A DNA stretch of 64,000 nucleotides from Bacteroidales bacterium (GCA_020636775.1 JACJXF010000001.1:124001-188000), one strand, 5' to 3'; counted from the stretch's first letter, positions 1 to 7,516 are shown. Made by a program: numbers and translations. Notes: generated from the letters alone by a model not told the origin.

Positions 1-52
1 TGCTGCAAAGAAACCAGCTGCTGCAAAAAAAGCTGATCCAAAGAAGAAATAA
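1..52 (+). CDS. rplU: 50S ribosomal protein L21, C-terminal end (partial)
   Basis: The first bases are the end of a reading frame (frame starting at base 2) that codes for a Lys/Ala/Pro tail, AAKKPAAAKKADPKKK, and stops at 50-52. It lies 32 bases before rpmA. L21 directly upstream of L27 is a near-universal bacterial order, and Bacteroidota L21 proteins often carry such a basic extension. The identity rests on this position and the tail only, because the conserved L21 body is outside the window. Confidence 0.75.
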   Translation, partial: AAKKPAAAKKADPKKK

Positions 53-84
53 TTATTAAAAAAAATAAATAAAACCGAATACAT

Positions 85-345
85 ATGGCACACAAAAAAG
101 GAGCCGGAAGTTCACGTAACGGTCGCGAATCGGAAAGTAAAAGATTAGGTGTAAAATTATATGGAGGTCAGGTTGCAACTGCCGGAAATATCATTGTACG
201 CCAGAGAGGAACAGTTCATAATCCCGGGAAAAATGTGGGTCTTGGAAAAGATCATACGCTCTATGCCCTGATAACCGGTGTGGTTCAATTCAAGAAAAGA
301 AGGGATAATAAATCCTTTGTATCTGTTCTTCCCCCAACAGAATAA
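85..345 (+). CDS. rpmA: 50S ribosomal protein L27
   Basis: This 86-residue protein is full length for L27. The N-terminus MAHKKGAGSSRNGRESESKR is the classic signature of L27, whose basic N-terminal arm reaches the peptidyl-transferase centre of the 50S subunit. The rest (LGVKLYGGQ, GNIIVRQRGT, GLGKDHTLYAL) matches the conserved beta-barrel core. The N-terminus begins directly with the mature AHKKG, so there is no Firmicutes-type cleaved leader. It is the second gene of an rplU-rpmA operon and is followed by a strong terminator at 368-417. Confidence 0.98.
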   Translation: MAHKKGAGSSRNGRESESKRLGVKLYGGQVATAGNIIVRQRGTVHNPGKNVGLGKDHTLYALITGVVQFKKRRDNKSFVSVLPPTE

Positions 346-367
346 ATATATCCTTTTAATCGTATTA

Positions 368-417
368 AAATCTCTTTCGAACTGTTACCTTTGGGTACAG
401 TTTAAAAGAGATTTTTT
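368..417 (+). terminator. Rho-independent terminator after rpmA
   Basis: A 10-bp stem, AAATCTCTTT (368-377) with AAAGAGATTT (405-414), encloses a second inner stem, AACTGT (380-385) with ACAGTT (397-402). The outer stem runs into a T-rich tract (TTTTTTATT). It lies 23 bases after the rpmA stop and ends only 18 bases before the serS ATG, so serS needs its own promoter inside or very near the hairpin. Confidence 0.85.
386..393 (+). promoter_or_regulatory. Putative -7 element for serS inside the rpmA terminator loop
   Basis: TACCTTTG matches the Bacteroidota -7 consensus TAnnTTTG exactly and sits in the loop region of the rpmA terminator, 42 bases before the serS ATG. I do not see a convincing TTG/TTTG -33 box at the usual 19-21 base spacing, so this is a half-supported promoter. 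Confidence 0.4.
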
Positions 418-434
418 ATTTCATCCAATTTACT

Positions 435-1709
435 ATGCTTACCATTAATACCATTCGCGAAAACAGAGATTTCGTTATCGAACGCCTGAAGATAAAAAAC
501 TTCAAGGATCTGTCAGTAATCGACACCATCATAGAACTGGATAATAACCGTCGCACGGCCCAGAAAAGTGCTGATGATGCACAGGCCGAAATGAATATAC
601 TTTCGAAGGAAATCGGCAGATTATTCCAAACCGGGAAGACGGCAGAAGCCAATCAGGCAAAGGACCGCACCTCGGTATTAAAGGAAAATATTAAAGAATA
701 TAACCAGAAGTACGAGGAGGTTAGCACCAAACTCAATCAGCTTTTGGTACAGGTCCCCAATCTTCCTCATGCTTCAGTACCAGTTGGGAAAACTCCTGAG
801 GACAATGTTCTGGTAAGAGGCAATGACATTAAGGTAAATCTTCCGGAAGGTGCCCTGCCCCACTGGGACCTGGGAACAAAATACGATTTCCTGGATTTTG
901 ACCTGGGAACAAAGCTTACCGGTGCCGGATTCCCCGTTTTTAAAGGGAAGGGAGCAAAATTGCAAAGAGCACTAATAAATTTCTTCCTCGATGAGAATGA
1001 AAAAGCAGGCTATCGGGAAATACTCCCCCCGCTAATGGTAAATGAAGATTCGGGCTTTGGTACCGGACAGCTTCCCGATAAGGAAGGACAGATGTATCAT
1101 TGCCAGATCGATAATTTTTACCTTATTCCCACCGCTGAAGTGCCTGTGACAAATATTTACCGCGATGTTATTCTTGACGCATCGGAGCTACCCTGTAAAA
1201 ATACGGCATATACCCCCTGCTTTCGCAGAGAGGCCGGCTCATACGGAAAAGATGTACGCGGTCTGAACCGGGTACACCAGTTCGATAAGGTGGAAATCGT
1301 CCAGATAGCTCATCCCGACCATTCCTATGCTGCATTGGAAGAAATGGTGAACCATGTTGAAGGAATTGTAAAAAAGCTGGAGCTGCCCTACAGGATAATA
1401 AAACTTTGCGGCGGGGATATGAGCTTTACATCAGCACTTACCTACGATTTTGAGGTTTACGCTGCTGCACAGGGAAGATGGCTTGAGGTAAGCTCTGTTT
1501 CCAATTTCGAATCTTACCAGGCAAACCGGCTTAAACTTCGCTTCAAGGAAAAAGGGGATAAAAAAACTACCCTGGCACATACACTCAACGGCTCCTCTCT
1601 TGCCCTGCCCAGAATTGTTGCAGCACTGCTGGAGAACAACCAGACTCCTGAAGGAATAAGGGTTCCGGAAATTCTGCAGTCGTTTACAGGTTTCAGCATG
1701 ATAAACTGA
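435..1709 (+). CDS. serS: Seryl-tRNA synthetase
   Basis: This cytosolic class II aminoacyl-tRNA synthetase charges tRNA-Ser (and tRNA-Sec) with serine using ATP. The 424 residues are the usual length. Residues 1-110 form the charged helical arm (antiparallel coiled coil) that grips the long variable arm of tRNA-Ser. The catalytic domain shows TAEVP at about 233, motif 2 FRREAGSYG at 263-271 and motif 3 NGSSLALPR at 385-393. The ATG lies just after the rpmA terminator. The next gene begins 11 bases after the stop, so serS probably heads a serS-transporter-ruvC operon. Confidence 0.98.
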   Translation: MLTINTIRENRDFVIERLKIKNFKDLSVIDTIIELDNNRRTAQKSADDAQAEMNILSKEIGRLFQTGKTAEANQAKDRTSVLKENIKEYNQKYEEVSTKLNQLLVQVPNLPHASVPVGKTPEDNVLVRGNDIKVNLPEGALPHWDLGTKYDFLDFDLGTKLTGAGFPVFKGKGAKLQRALINFFLDENEKAGYREILPPLMVNEDSGFGTGQLPDKEGQMYHCQIDNFYLIPTAEVPVTNIYRDVILDASELPCKNTAYTPCFRREAGSYGKDVRGLNRVHQFDKVEIVQIAHPDHSYAALEEMVNHVEGIVKKLELPYRIIKLCGGDMSFTSALTYDFEVYAAAQGRWLEVSSVSNFESYQANRLKLRFKEKGDKKTTLAHTLNGSSLALPRIVAALLENNQTPEGIRVPEILQSFTGFSMIN

Positions 1710-1720
1710 TCCGTACATTC

Positions 1721-2602
1721 ATGACGAGCCAGCAAAAATCCTACATCTTTGCCGGAGCTACCATACTTTGCTGGGTAACTGTTCCAACTGCTTTTAAAAT
1801 TGCACTCAGGTATCAGGATAATTTCCAGCTTTTGCTGACAGCCAGCCTTGTGAGCACATTAATTTTTGGACTGGTAATAGCAGGAAGCGGAAAATGGAAG
1901 GACCTTTTCAAACTAAGGCTTAAGGAATATCTCTTGTCTGCTCTGCTGGGATTCTTAAATCCGTTTTTATATTACCTGGTCCTGTTCAAGGCCTACAGCA
2001 TACTTCCCGGTCAGGTTGCTCAGCCATTAAATATGATCTGGCCAATTGTGCTTGTCCTGATCTCAATTCCCCTGCTTAAACAAAAAATATCCCTCAGAAG
2101 CATTCTTGCAATGATCATAAGCTTTTCGGGTATATTTTTCATCTCCTCCCAGGGCGGAAAGGATAATTTTCGTCCCGAACAATTGCCCGGAGTGCTTCTG
2201 GCACTGGGATCTTCAGTATTATGGTCGTTTTTTTGGATTCTGAACCTGAAAGACAAGAAAGATGAAGCCCTGAAACTTTTTCTGAATTTTTTCTTCGGAC
2301 TGATATTTCTCTTCATCTCAATGCCCTTACTGAACGAAAAGTTCGCGGTTTCAAGGGAAGCCCTGATTGGAGGTGTTTATGTCGGTATCTTTGAAATGGG
2401 ACTGGCTTATATCTTCTGGATGAAAGCCCTGCAATTGTCATCATCAACCGATAAAATAAGCAACCTCATATACATCTCCCCGTTTTTATCCCTCTTCTTT
2501 ATTCATTATATTGCAGGAGAGAAGATTTATTTCACAACTCTCATCGGTCTCACACTGGTGGTAACCGGAATATTATTTCAGAAAATAAAAGCAAAAGGAT
2601 GA
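1721..2602 (+). CDS. DMT-superfamily (EamA-type) transporter
   Basis: This 293-residue membrane protein consists almost entirely of about ten hydrophobic helices, with the internal duplication typical of EamA/drug-metabolite transporters. One repeat covers roughly residues 5-140 and the other 150-290. Features include an early helix TILCWVTVPTAFKIALRYQ and a second-half helix VLWSFFWILNLKDKKDE. Family members move amino acids, nucleosides or other metabolites across the inner membrane, but the substrate cannot be read from the sequence. It starts 11 bases after serS and its stop overlaps the ruvC start (ATGA), which supports translational coupling. Confidence 0.85.
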   Translation: MTSQQKSYIFAGATILCWVTVPTAFKIALRYQDNFQLLLTASLVSTLIFGLVIAGSGKWKDLFKLRLKEYLLSALLGFLNPFLYYLVLFKAYSILPGQVAQPLNMIWPIVLVLISIPLLKQKISLRSILAMIISFSGIFFISSQGGKDNFRPEQLPGVLLALGSSVLWSFFWILNLKDKKDEALKLFLNFFFGLIFLFISMPLLNEKFAVSREALIGGVYVGIFEMGLAYIFWMKALQLSSSTDKISNLIYISPFLSLFFIHYIAGEKIYFTTLIGLTLVVTGILFQKIKAKG

Positions 2603-3153
2603 ATACCCCGGAACGAATTATCCTTGGAATTGATCCCGGAACCAATATAATGGGATACGGGGTCATAAAAGCCGTCGGTAAGAATCCACTGCTTGTCAGT
2701 CTGGGTATTTCCGACATGAGGAAAGAAAAGGACCCTTATAAAAGTCTTCAGATAATTTTCAGGGATGTGATAAACCTTATTGACCGGTACCATCCCGACG
2801 AGCTTGCAATTGAGGCTCCCTTTTTCGGGAAAAATGTTCAAAGTATGCTCAAGTTGGGAAGAGCTCAGGGAGTTGCAATAGCAGCAGCCCTTTCAAGAGA
2901 TATCCCGATTTTCGAGTATGCCCCGCGAAAAATTAAGATGGCTATTACTGGTCAGGGAAACGCATCGAAGGAGCAGGTGGCTGATATCCTATGTCGGATT
3001 CTGCAATTTAAACCTGAAAATCTTAACCTGGATGCAACCGACGGACTGGCAGCAGCACTATGTCATTTTTATCAGGCAAAACCAGCCGAAAAGGGAAAAA
3101 ATTTTACTGGATGGAAAGATTTTATAGCTCAGAACCCGGGCCGACTCAAATAA
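2599..3153 (+). CDS. ruvC: Crossover junction endodeoxyribonuclease RuvC
   Basis: RuvC is the Holliday-junction resolvase that acts with the RuvAB branch-migration motor in recombinational repair. The 184-residue protein carries the full acidic catalytic set of the RNase H fold: D12 in GIDPGTNIMGYG, E72 in LAIEAPFFGKN, and D145/D148 in LNLDATDGLAAA. The ATG overlaps the stop of the upstream transporter by four bases. No ruvA or ruvB is nearby, which is usual in Bacteroidota. Downstream lies an unusual structured inverted repeat (3181-3288). Confidence 0.97.
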   Translation: MNTPERIILGIDPGTNIMGYGVIKAVGKNPLLVSLGISDMRKEKDPYKSLQIIFRDVINLIDRYHPDELAIEAPFFGKNVQSMLKLGRAQGVAIAAALSRDIPIFEYAPRKIKMAITGQGNASKEQVADILCRILQFKPENLNLDATDGLAAALCHFYQAKPAEKGKNFTGWKDFIAQNPGRLK

Positions 3154-3180
3154 AATTTTCACAGATAGTTTGAACGGTCG

Positions 3181-3288
3181 GCGGTAGGCCCAGTGCTGAC
3201 GTAGTTGCGATTTAACATTTGGTTTTCGATCAATTAAATCTATACAATAAATTTGAGACCAAGAAAGACCAGGCATTGGGCTTACCGC
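3181..3288 (+). repeat. Long structured inverted repeat between ruvC and the toxin gene
   Basis: Outer arms GCGGTAGGCCCAGTGC (3181-3196) and GCATTGGGCTTACCGC (3273-3288) are complementary at 14 of 16 positions. Read as + strand RNA, both exceptions are G-U wobbles. Inside the 76-base loop there is a second possible stem, TTGGTTTTC (3219-3227) with GAGACCAA (3255-3262), and a competing perfect 7-mer pair GATTTAA/TTAAATC (3209-3215, 3234-3240). The arms are GC-rich in an otherwise AT-rich spacer. It has no terminator-like T-tract. It could be a structured RNA, a 3' UTR element, or the end of a mobile cassette carrying the adjacent toxin-antitoxin pair. Confidence 0.6.
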
Positions 3289-3302
3289 TAGCAGGCGTGA
3301 TA

Positions 3303-3647
3303 TTAATCTAAATCGAGTACTATTTTAATATTTTCAACCACCTTTTTTCTTAGATCATTTGGAAGGTCTCCAATCTTTTTAATTAGCCTTTTATTGTCAA
3401 TCGCTCTTATTTGATCAATCATCAAGTCAGATGGCATTAGAACATTTGCAATGCCCTTTTTAATGTGAACTCTTAATATTTCACTTCCCTTAATCACATT
3501 GGTTGTAACGGGGCAAATAACAGTTGAAGGGTGGGTGGAATTTAATAAGTCAGTTTGGATTATAAAAACAGGTCTTATTTTCTCTGGTTCAGTCCCAATT
3601 TGAGGATTAAGATCTGCTGTCCAGATTTCAAATTGCTTAATCGTCAT
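3303..3647 (-). CDS. MazF/PemK-family toxin (endoribonuclease)
   Basis: This 114-residue protein has the hallmarks of the CcdB/MazF fold: the opening IKQFEIWTADLNPQIGTEPEKIRP (GxE and R-P of the first strands), then VFIIQTDLLN and STVICPVTTN, and a second half with LMIDQIRAIDNKRL. MazF-type toxins cut single-stranded mRNA at short motifs and are held inactive by an antitoxin. The preceding antitoxin gene overlaps it by 11 bases, the standard antitoxin-then-toxin order. The pair lies between ruvC and the HIT gene and looks like a small insertion. Confidence 0.9.
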   Translation of the reverse strand: MTIKQFEIWTADLNPQIGTEPEKIRPVFIIQTDLLNSTHPSTVICPVTTNVIKGSEILRVHIKKGIANVLMPSDLMIDQIRAIDNKRLIKKIGDLPNDLRKKVVENIKIVLDLD

Positions 3648-3867
3648 GGCTTATTCTTTCAAATTCAGCCAATACAGCCATAGACTCTTCCTGAACCAAA
3701 ACAGATTCTTTGGCAAGTTTTTTCGCAAGGATTTTTCTTTTATTAAACCGGTTGTAATAGTCAACCGCTTCATTAATATAGCGATTTCGAGTCTTTTTGA
3801 TGGAAGAGATTACTGCTTCAGTATCGCTAAAAATCTGATCATCCAATTTTAATGAAAGAGTCTTCAT
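3637..3867 (-). CDS. Antitoxin of a MazEF/PemIK-like pair (ribbon-helix-helix type)
   Basis: This 76-residue protein overlaps the start of the toxin gene. Its N-terminus, MKTLSLKLDDQIFSDTEAVI, has the beta-strand pattern of ribbon-helix-helix DNA-binding antitoxins, followed by helices (KTRNRYINEAVDYYNRFNKR) and a charged C-terminal tail that would wrap the toxin. RHH antitoxins usually dimerise, bind an operator in their own promoter and repress the pair. A 10-bp palindrome 24-33 bases upstream fits this. Assignment rests on size, gene order and RHH-like pattern rather than a strong family motif. Confidence 0.8.
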   Translation of the reverse strand: MKTLSLKLDDQIFSDTEAVISSIKKTRNRYINEAVDYYNRFNKRKILAKKLAKESVLVQEESMAVLAEFERISHDD

Positions 3868-3886
3868 TTTGGGTATATTTATATCA

Positions 3887-3918
3887 CATAAGTATATACT
3901 ATTTGTAATACTTGCAAA
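3887..3918 (-). promoter_or_regulatory. Putative promoter and operator of the toxin-antitoxin pair
   Basis: On the - strand, TTTG (3915-3918) is followed after 20 bases by TACTTATG (3887-3894), one mismatch from the Bacteroidota -7 consensus TAnnTTTG. The perfect palindrome AGTATATACT (3891-3900) overlaps the -7 region, as expected for an autoregulatory operator bound by an RHH antitoxin. The antitoxin ATG lies 20 bases downstream. Confidence 0.4.
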
Positions 3919-3955
3919 TTTATTTCCGAATTTGGTTACATGCCTGCTAACCAGC

Positions 3956-4354
3956 TTATAGGTCCAGATTTTTAACGATTTCGCCAGCTAAAGCAGAGAA
4001 CTCATCAGAACTGAATTTCAGTTTGGGATTGGAGAAATTAATATCCCCCAGTGAATTTATGGGAATCAAATGGATATGTGCATGAGGAACTTCAAGTCCC
4101 AGAACTGCAATCCCGATTCGTTTGCAGGGGACAGTTTTTTCGATGGCCAGCGCTACTTTTTTTGCAAACACCATCATGCCGGCAAGAAGCTCATCATCCA
4201 GTTCAAAAATATAATCTGTCTCTTTTTTGGGTATAACCAGAGTATGACCTTTTGCAAGGGGGTTTATATCAAGGAAAGCAAAATACCTGTCATCTTCTGC
4301 AATTTTATAACAGGGGATTTCCCCATTTACGATTCTTGAAAAGATGCTTGCCAT
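3956..4354 (-). CDS. HIT-family nucleotide hydrolase (Hint-like)
   Basis: This 132-residue histidine-triad protein has the motif HAHIHLI with histidines at residues 91, 93 and 95 that form the catalytic site. The N-terminus (ASIFSRIVNGEIPCYKIAED) and the GHTLVIPKKE strand are typical of Hint phosphoramidases, which hydrolyse AMP-linked amines such as aminoacyl-adenylates. It is cytosolic. It begins 11 bases after greA on the same strand and is probably co-transcribed with it. The exact physiological substrate is unknown for most bacterial members. Confidence 0.95.
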   Translation of the reverse strand: MASIFSRIVNGEIPCYKIAEDDRYFAFLDINPLAKGHTLVIPKKETDYIFELDDELLAGMMVFAKKVALAIEKTVPCKRIGIAVLGLEVPHAHIHLIPINSLGDINFSNPKLKFSSDEFSALAGEIVKNLDL

Positions 4355-4365
4355 GGCCTGAAATA

Positions 4366-4839
4366 TTATATTGCTATTTCAATAATTTCATATTCAACCT
4401 CACCGGAAGGAACATGAACCTTTACATTGTCGCCCACCCTTTTCCCCAGCAAGGCTTTGGCAATAGGTGTGCTGACAGAAAGTTTTCCTGCCTTCAGGTC
4501 TGCTTCAGTTTCTGAAACTATCATATACTGAAGAATCGTATTGTTTGATTTATTGCGGATTTTAACCCGGTTCATTATCTGGACAGTTTCCGTATCAATT
4601 TTGGATTCGTCGATTATTCTTGCGTTGGCCAGTTTTTCTTCCAGCTGGGCAATTTTCATTTCAAGCATGCCCTGGGCATCCTTGGCTGCATCGTATTCAG
4701 CATTCTCTGAAAGATCGCCTTTATCGCGGGCCTCAGCAATCTGAAGAGAAATAGAAGGTCTTTCAACTTTAACAAGTTGATCCAGTTCTTTCTTTAGTTT
4801 TGTCAAACCCTCCTGGGTCATGTAATTAACCTTAGTCAT
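4366..4839 (-). CDS. greA: Transcription elongation factor GreA
   Basis: GreA binds the secondary channel of RNA polymerase and stimulates cleavage of backtracked RNA. The 157 residues match the family length. The N-terminal half (to about residue 80) is the antiparallel coiled coil with the acidic tip (ARDKGDLSENAEYDAAK). The C-terminal half is the FKBP-like domain (TPIAKALLGKRVGDNVKVHVPSG). The start is supported by a strong AGGAGG Shine-Dalgarno sequence 6 bases before the ATG, unusual for this genome. It heads a greA-HIT operon. Confidence 0.98.
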   Translation of the reverse strand: MTKVNYMTQEGLTKLKKELDQLVKVERPSISLQIAEARDKGDLSENAEYDAAKDAQGMLEMKIAQLEEKLANARIIDESKIDTETVQIMNRVKIRNKSNNTILQYMIVSETEADLKAGKLSVSTPIAKALLGKRVGDNVKVHVPSGEVEYEIIEIAI

Positions 4840-4903
4840 TGTAACCTCCTGATTAGAATAAGTAAAAAAGAAAAAGAATTCAGGCGGGCTGAACTCTTTG
4901 TTG

Positions 4904-4911
4904 CAAAATTA
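4904..4911 (-). promoter_or_regulatory. Putative -7 element for greA
   Basis: Read on the - strand, TAATTTTG matches TAnnTTTG exactly, 65 bases before the greA ATG. The upstream region is A/T-rich, and only an imperfect TTTT-type -33 box is visible at about 19 bases. Confidence 0.35.
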
Positions 4912-4972
4912 TAAATTTTTTTCTGAGATTAAAACAATAATCTGTATGCTTTATAATTAGTAAAGATTTAAT

Positions 4973-5536
4973 TTAGAATTCTTTACGCTTGAAGATTTCT
5001 GAATAAATAAACGCCTTTCGTGCATCAAAATCTTCTGTAATATCCGACAGTACATCCGTTGATGAGCCCTGAGTCTGGTAGTACGGACTGTTTACACTTT
5101 CATTTCCGGGAGCTCCCTTTCCCTCATTATAATCGAATACAGATTCCCCTTCATCCATTCCCGTGGTATCGAGTGAACTTTTTGCCTGATTACTGTAATC
5201 AATATTACTGTACTCCGCCTTCACCGGCTCAGAAACAGTTTCTTCCGCGTATTCAGAGCTGAAATCTTCCGGAACGCTATCCAGGACAGCTTCTTCGTCC
5301 ATATCCTTCTCCGTCTCAGGAATATAATCGGTATCACTATAATCCTGAGGAACCGGGTTAACATCCTTGAAGAGGTCCATAAACTGACTTCGGATATCCG
5401 GGATAACTTCAGTCTCACCCTCATCTGCTGTCACATTCCGGGGAGGCTTTTTTTTCTTACCAAGGGCACCTACAGCGAGAAATACTATAGTAAGAATAAC
5501 ATATACCAGGTTCCCTATGTCGAAATCTGCCTTCAT
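4973..5536 (-). CDS. Uncharacterised membrane-anchored acidic protein
   Basis: I do not recognise a named family. The 187-residue protein has one N-terminal membrane helix (residues about 8-26, IGNLVYVILTIVFLAVGAL), then a basic patch GKKKKPPRN. A long acidic, Ser/Glu/Asp-rich, probably disordered region (about 35-165) follows, and the protein ends DARKAFIYSEIFKRKEF. The C-terminal 'ARKAFIYSEI..RK' ending recurs in short Bacteroidota proteins of unknown role. The topology suggests a small inner-membrane protein with a flexible cytoplasmic tail. It is divergent from the lipoprotein gene at 5606, with only 69 bases between the two ATGs. Confidence 0.7.
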   Translation of the reverse strand: MKADFDIGNLVYVILTIVFLAVGALGKKKKPPRNVTADEGETEVIPDIRSQFMDLFKDVNPVPQDYSDTDYIPETEKDMDEEAVLDSVPEDFSSEYAEETVSEPVKAEYSNIDYSNQAKSSLDTTGMDEGESVFDYNEGKGAPGNESVNSPYYQTQGSSTDVLSDITEDFDARKAFIYSEIFKRKEF

Positions 5537-5605
5537 ATCAAATGCAATATGGACTATTTAATTCCGTTAAAGTTACGAAAAAATATAATTAACTTTGAAT
5601 TCTTT

Positions 5606-6061
5606 ATGAATTCGCTTTCCATGCTTCAAAAGCTAAAAATAAAATTCCTGTTTTTAACTCTCCTGATACTGTTTACTTCTTTACATTGTAAAAGAGACAG
5701 ATTTACTTTTCCTTATGTAACAATATACGCTAACATTGGAATTGTCAGTGACCTGGGAGATCTTCCTGCAGGAAATGTAAAAATATTCCCCCGTGAAAGA
5801 TTCGGGGGAGTTGGCGGACTGATTGTGTACAGGGATTACGATGACAACTACATGGTTTTTGACGCTGCCTGTACTTTCGATTATGAAAATGACTGCTTTG
5901 TAGCTTCTGATCCTTCTTTCAAGGAACTGATGGTCTGTCCGTGCTGTTCCTCCTCATACCTGCTGAGTTCCGGAGGAGAAGTTTTTAAAAGTCCGGCAAA
6001 ATACCCCCTGGTACAATACCAGTCGTTTATTGACGGGAATATACTCAGGGTGGTAAATTAG
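5606..6061 (+). CDS. Putative lipoprotein with a degenerate Rieske-like fold
   Basis: From the ATG at 5606 (alternative at 5621) the protein is 151 residues, with a hydrophobic signal segment (KIKFLFLTLLILFTSLHC) ending in a likely lipid-modified Cys. The C-terminal half resembles a Rieske cluster domain. The segment DAACTFDYENDC stands where CTHxxC is expected, and CPCCSSSYLL, with SGGEVFKSPAKYPLVQYQ after it, stands where CPCHGSxF...GPAxxPLxxY is expected. Both histidine ligands are replaced (by Phe and Cys), so a normal 2Fe-2S Rieske centre is unlikely. It converges with ahcY, 9 bases away. Confidence 0.65.
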   Translation: MNSLSMLQKLKIKFLFLTLLILFTSLHCKRDRFTFPYVTIYANIGIVSDLGDLPAGNVKIFPRERFGGVGGLIVYRDYDDNYMVFDAACTFDYENDCFVASDPSFKELMVCPCCSSSYLLSSGGEVFKSPAKYPLVQYQSFIDGNILRVVN

Positions 6062-6070
6062 GTCTGAACT

Positions 6071-7495
6071 CTAGTACCTGTAGTGGTCGGGCTTATAGGG
6101 GCCTTCAACAGGCACACCCAGATACTCCGACTGTTCTTTGGTGAGTTTTGTGAGTTTTACCCCAATCTGCTCCAGATGCAGTCGGGCAACTTCCTCATCC
6201 AACTGTTTTGGCAGACGGTATACACCGATCTCATAATTTTTCTGCCACAATTCTATCTGGGCAAGAGTTTGATTGGAAAAGGAATTACTCATTACGAAGG
6301 ATGGATGTCCGGTTGCACAACCAAGATTTACCAGTCTCCCCTCAGCAAGAAGGTAGATGGCATGACCATCGTCAAATATATATTTGTCGACCTGTGGCTT
6401 AATATTAACCTTTTTTGCACCCTTGTACTTGTTTAGCAGATCAACCTGGATTTCATTGTCGAAATGGCCAATATTACAAACAATAGCCTGATCCTTCATT
6501 TTCTTAATATGCTCCAGAGTAATCACGTCTTTGTTTCCGGTGGTCGTTACAAAGATGTTTCCTGATTTTAGTGCTTCATCTATGGTATTTACCTCAAAAC
6601 CTTCCATAGCAGCCTGCAGTGCACAAATGGGGTCAATTTCAGTTACAATAACCCGGGCACCGTAAGATTTCATGGAATGTGAACAACCTTTACCAACATC
6701 GCCATAACCCAGAACCACAACAACTTTTCCGGCTATCATAACATCAGTAGCCCTCTTGATACCATCGGCAAGTGACTCGCGGCAACCGTAAAGGTTATCG
6801 AATTTCGATTTGGTTACAGAATCATTAACGTTAATAGCCGGGAAAAGAAGCTTTCCTTTTTCCTGCATCTGATAAAGTCTGTGAACCCCGGTGGTAGTTT
6901 CTTCTGAAACTCCCTTTAATTCTTTTACATAACGATGCCAGCGACCATGATCTTCTGAAAGTATGGATTTCAGTTCAGCAAGAACCACTTCTTCTTCATG
7001 ACTGGAAGCAGACACGTTCAGAACAGATGCATCGTTTTCAGCTTCGAAACCCTTGTGAATCATGAGGGTTGCATCACCTCCATCGTCAACAATCAGGTTA
7101 GGTCCTTTCCCGCCGGGAAAATTCAGAGCCTGTGCTGTACACCACCAGTATTCTTCAAGAGTTTCACCCTTCCAGGCAAAAACGGGAACGCCGGCGGCAG
7201 CTATAGCAGCTGCAGCATGATCCTGAGTTGAAAATATATTACAGCTGGCCCAACGCACGTCTGCACCGAGTTCTACCAGGGTCTCAATAAGAACAGCCGT
7301 TTGAATGGTCATGTGAAGGGAACCCATAATCCTTGAGCCCTTCAGTGGTTTTGAAGCGGAATATTTGTTACGGATGGCCATTAAGCCGGGCATCTCTTTC
7401 TCGGCAATTTCAATTTCTTTCCGGCCAAAATCTGCCAGACTAATATCTTTAACTTTGTATTTCAAACTCTCAACGATTGTACTTTGTGTGTTCAT
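6071..7495 (-). CDS. ahcY: Adenosylhomocysteinase (SAH hydrolase)
   Basis: This cytosolic NAD-dependent enzyme splits S-adenosylhomocysteine into homocysteine and adenosine, which removes the product inhibitor of methyltransferases. The 474 residues fit the long bacterial form. Diagnostic stretches are GSLHMTIQTAVLIETL, SCNIFSTQDHAAAA, the NAD-binding VVLGYGDVGKGCSHS, and the C-terminal GPYKPDHYRY ending. A -7 promoter element lies 14 bases before the ATG. The gene is single, with no riboswitch-like leader, and converges with the upstream lipoprotein gene. Confidence 0.98.
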   Translation of the reverse strand: MNTQSTIVESLKYKVKDISLADFGRKEIEIAEKEMPGLMAIRNKYSASKPLKGSRIMGSLHMTIQTAVLIETLVELGADVRWASCNIFSTQDHAAAAIAAAGVPVFAWKGETLEEYWWCTAQALNFPGGKGPNLIVDDGGDATLMIHKGFEAENDASVLNVSASSHEEEVVLAELKSILSEDHGRWHRYVKELKGVSEETTTGVHRLYQMQEKGKLLFPAINVNDSVTKSKFDNLYGCRESLADGIKRATDVMIAGKVVVVLGYGDVGKGCSHSMKSYGARVIVTEIDPICALQAAMEGFEVNTIDEALKSGNIFVTTTGNKDVITLEHIKKMKDQAIVCNIGHFDNEIQVDLLNKYKGAKKVNIKPQVDKYIFDDGHAIYLLAEGRLVNLGCATGHPSFVMSNSFSNQTLAQIELWQKNYEIGVYRLPKQLDEEVARLHLEQIGVKLTKLTKEQSEYLGVPVEGPYKPDHYRY

Positions 7496-7508
7496 TCTGT
7501 TTTTTTTG

Positions 7509-7516
7509 CAAAGGTA
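7509..7516 (-). promoter_or_regulatory. Putative -7 element for ahcY
   Basis: On the - strand TACCTTTG matches TAnnTTTG exactly, 13 bases before the ahcY ATG, which predicts a very short 5' leader. A TTG lies 24 bases upstream, slightly further than the usual 19-21 spacing. Confidence 0.45.

Noticed and set aside
3166..3302. Integron attC site after the toxin gene
   Set aside because: The position fits a gene cassette, but I could not find the outer core sites (RYYYAAC and GTTRRRY) with the required layout, and there is no integrase in the window. Only the structured inverted repeat is reported.
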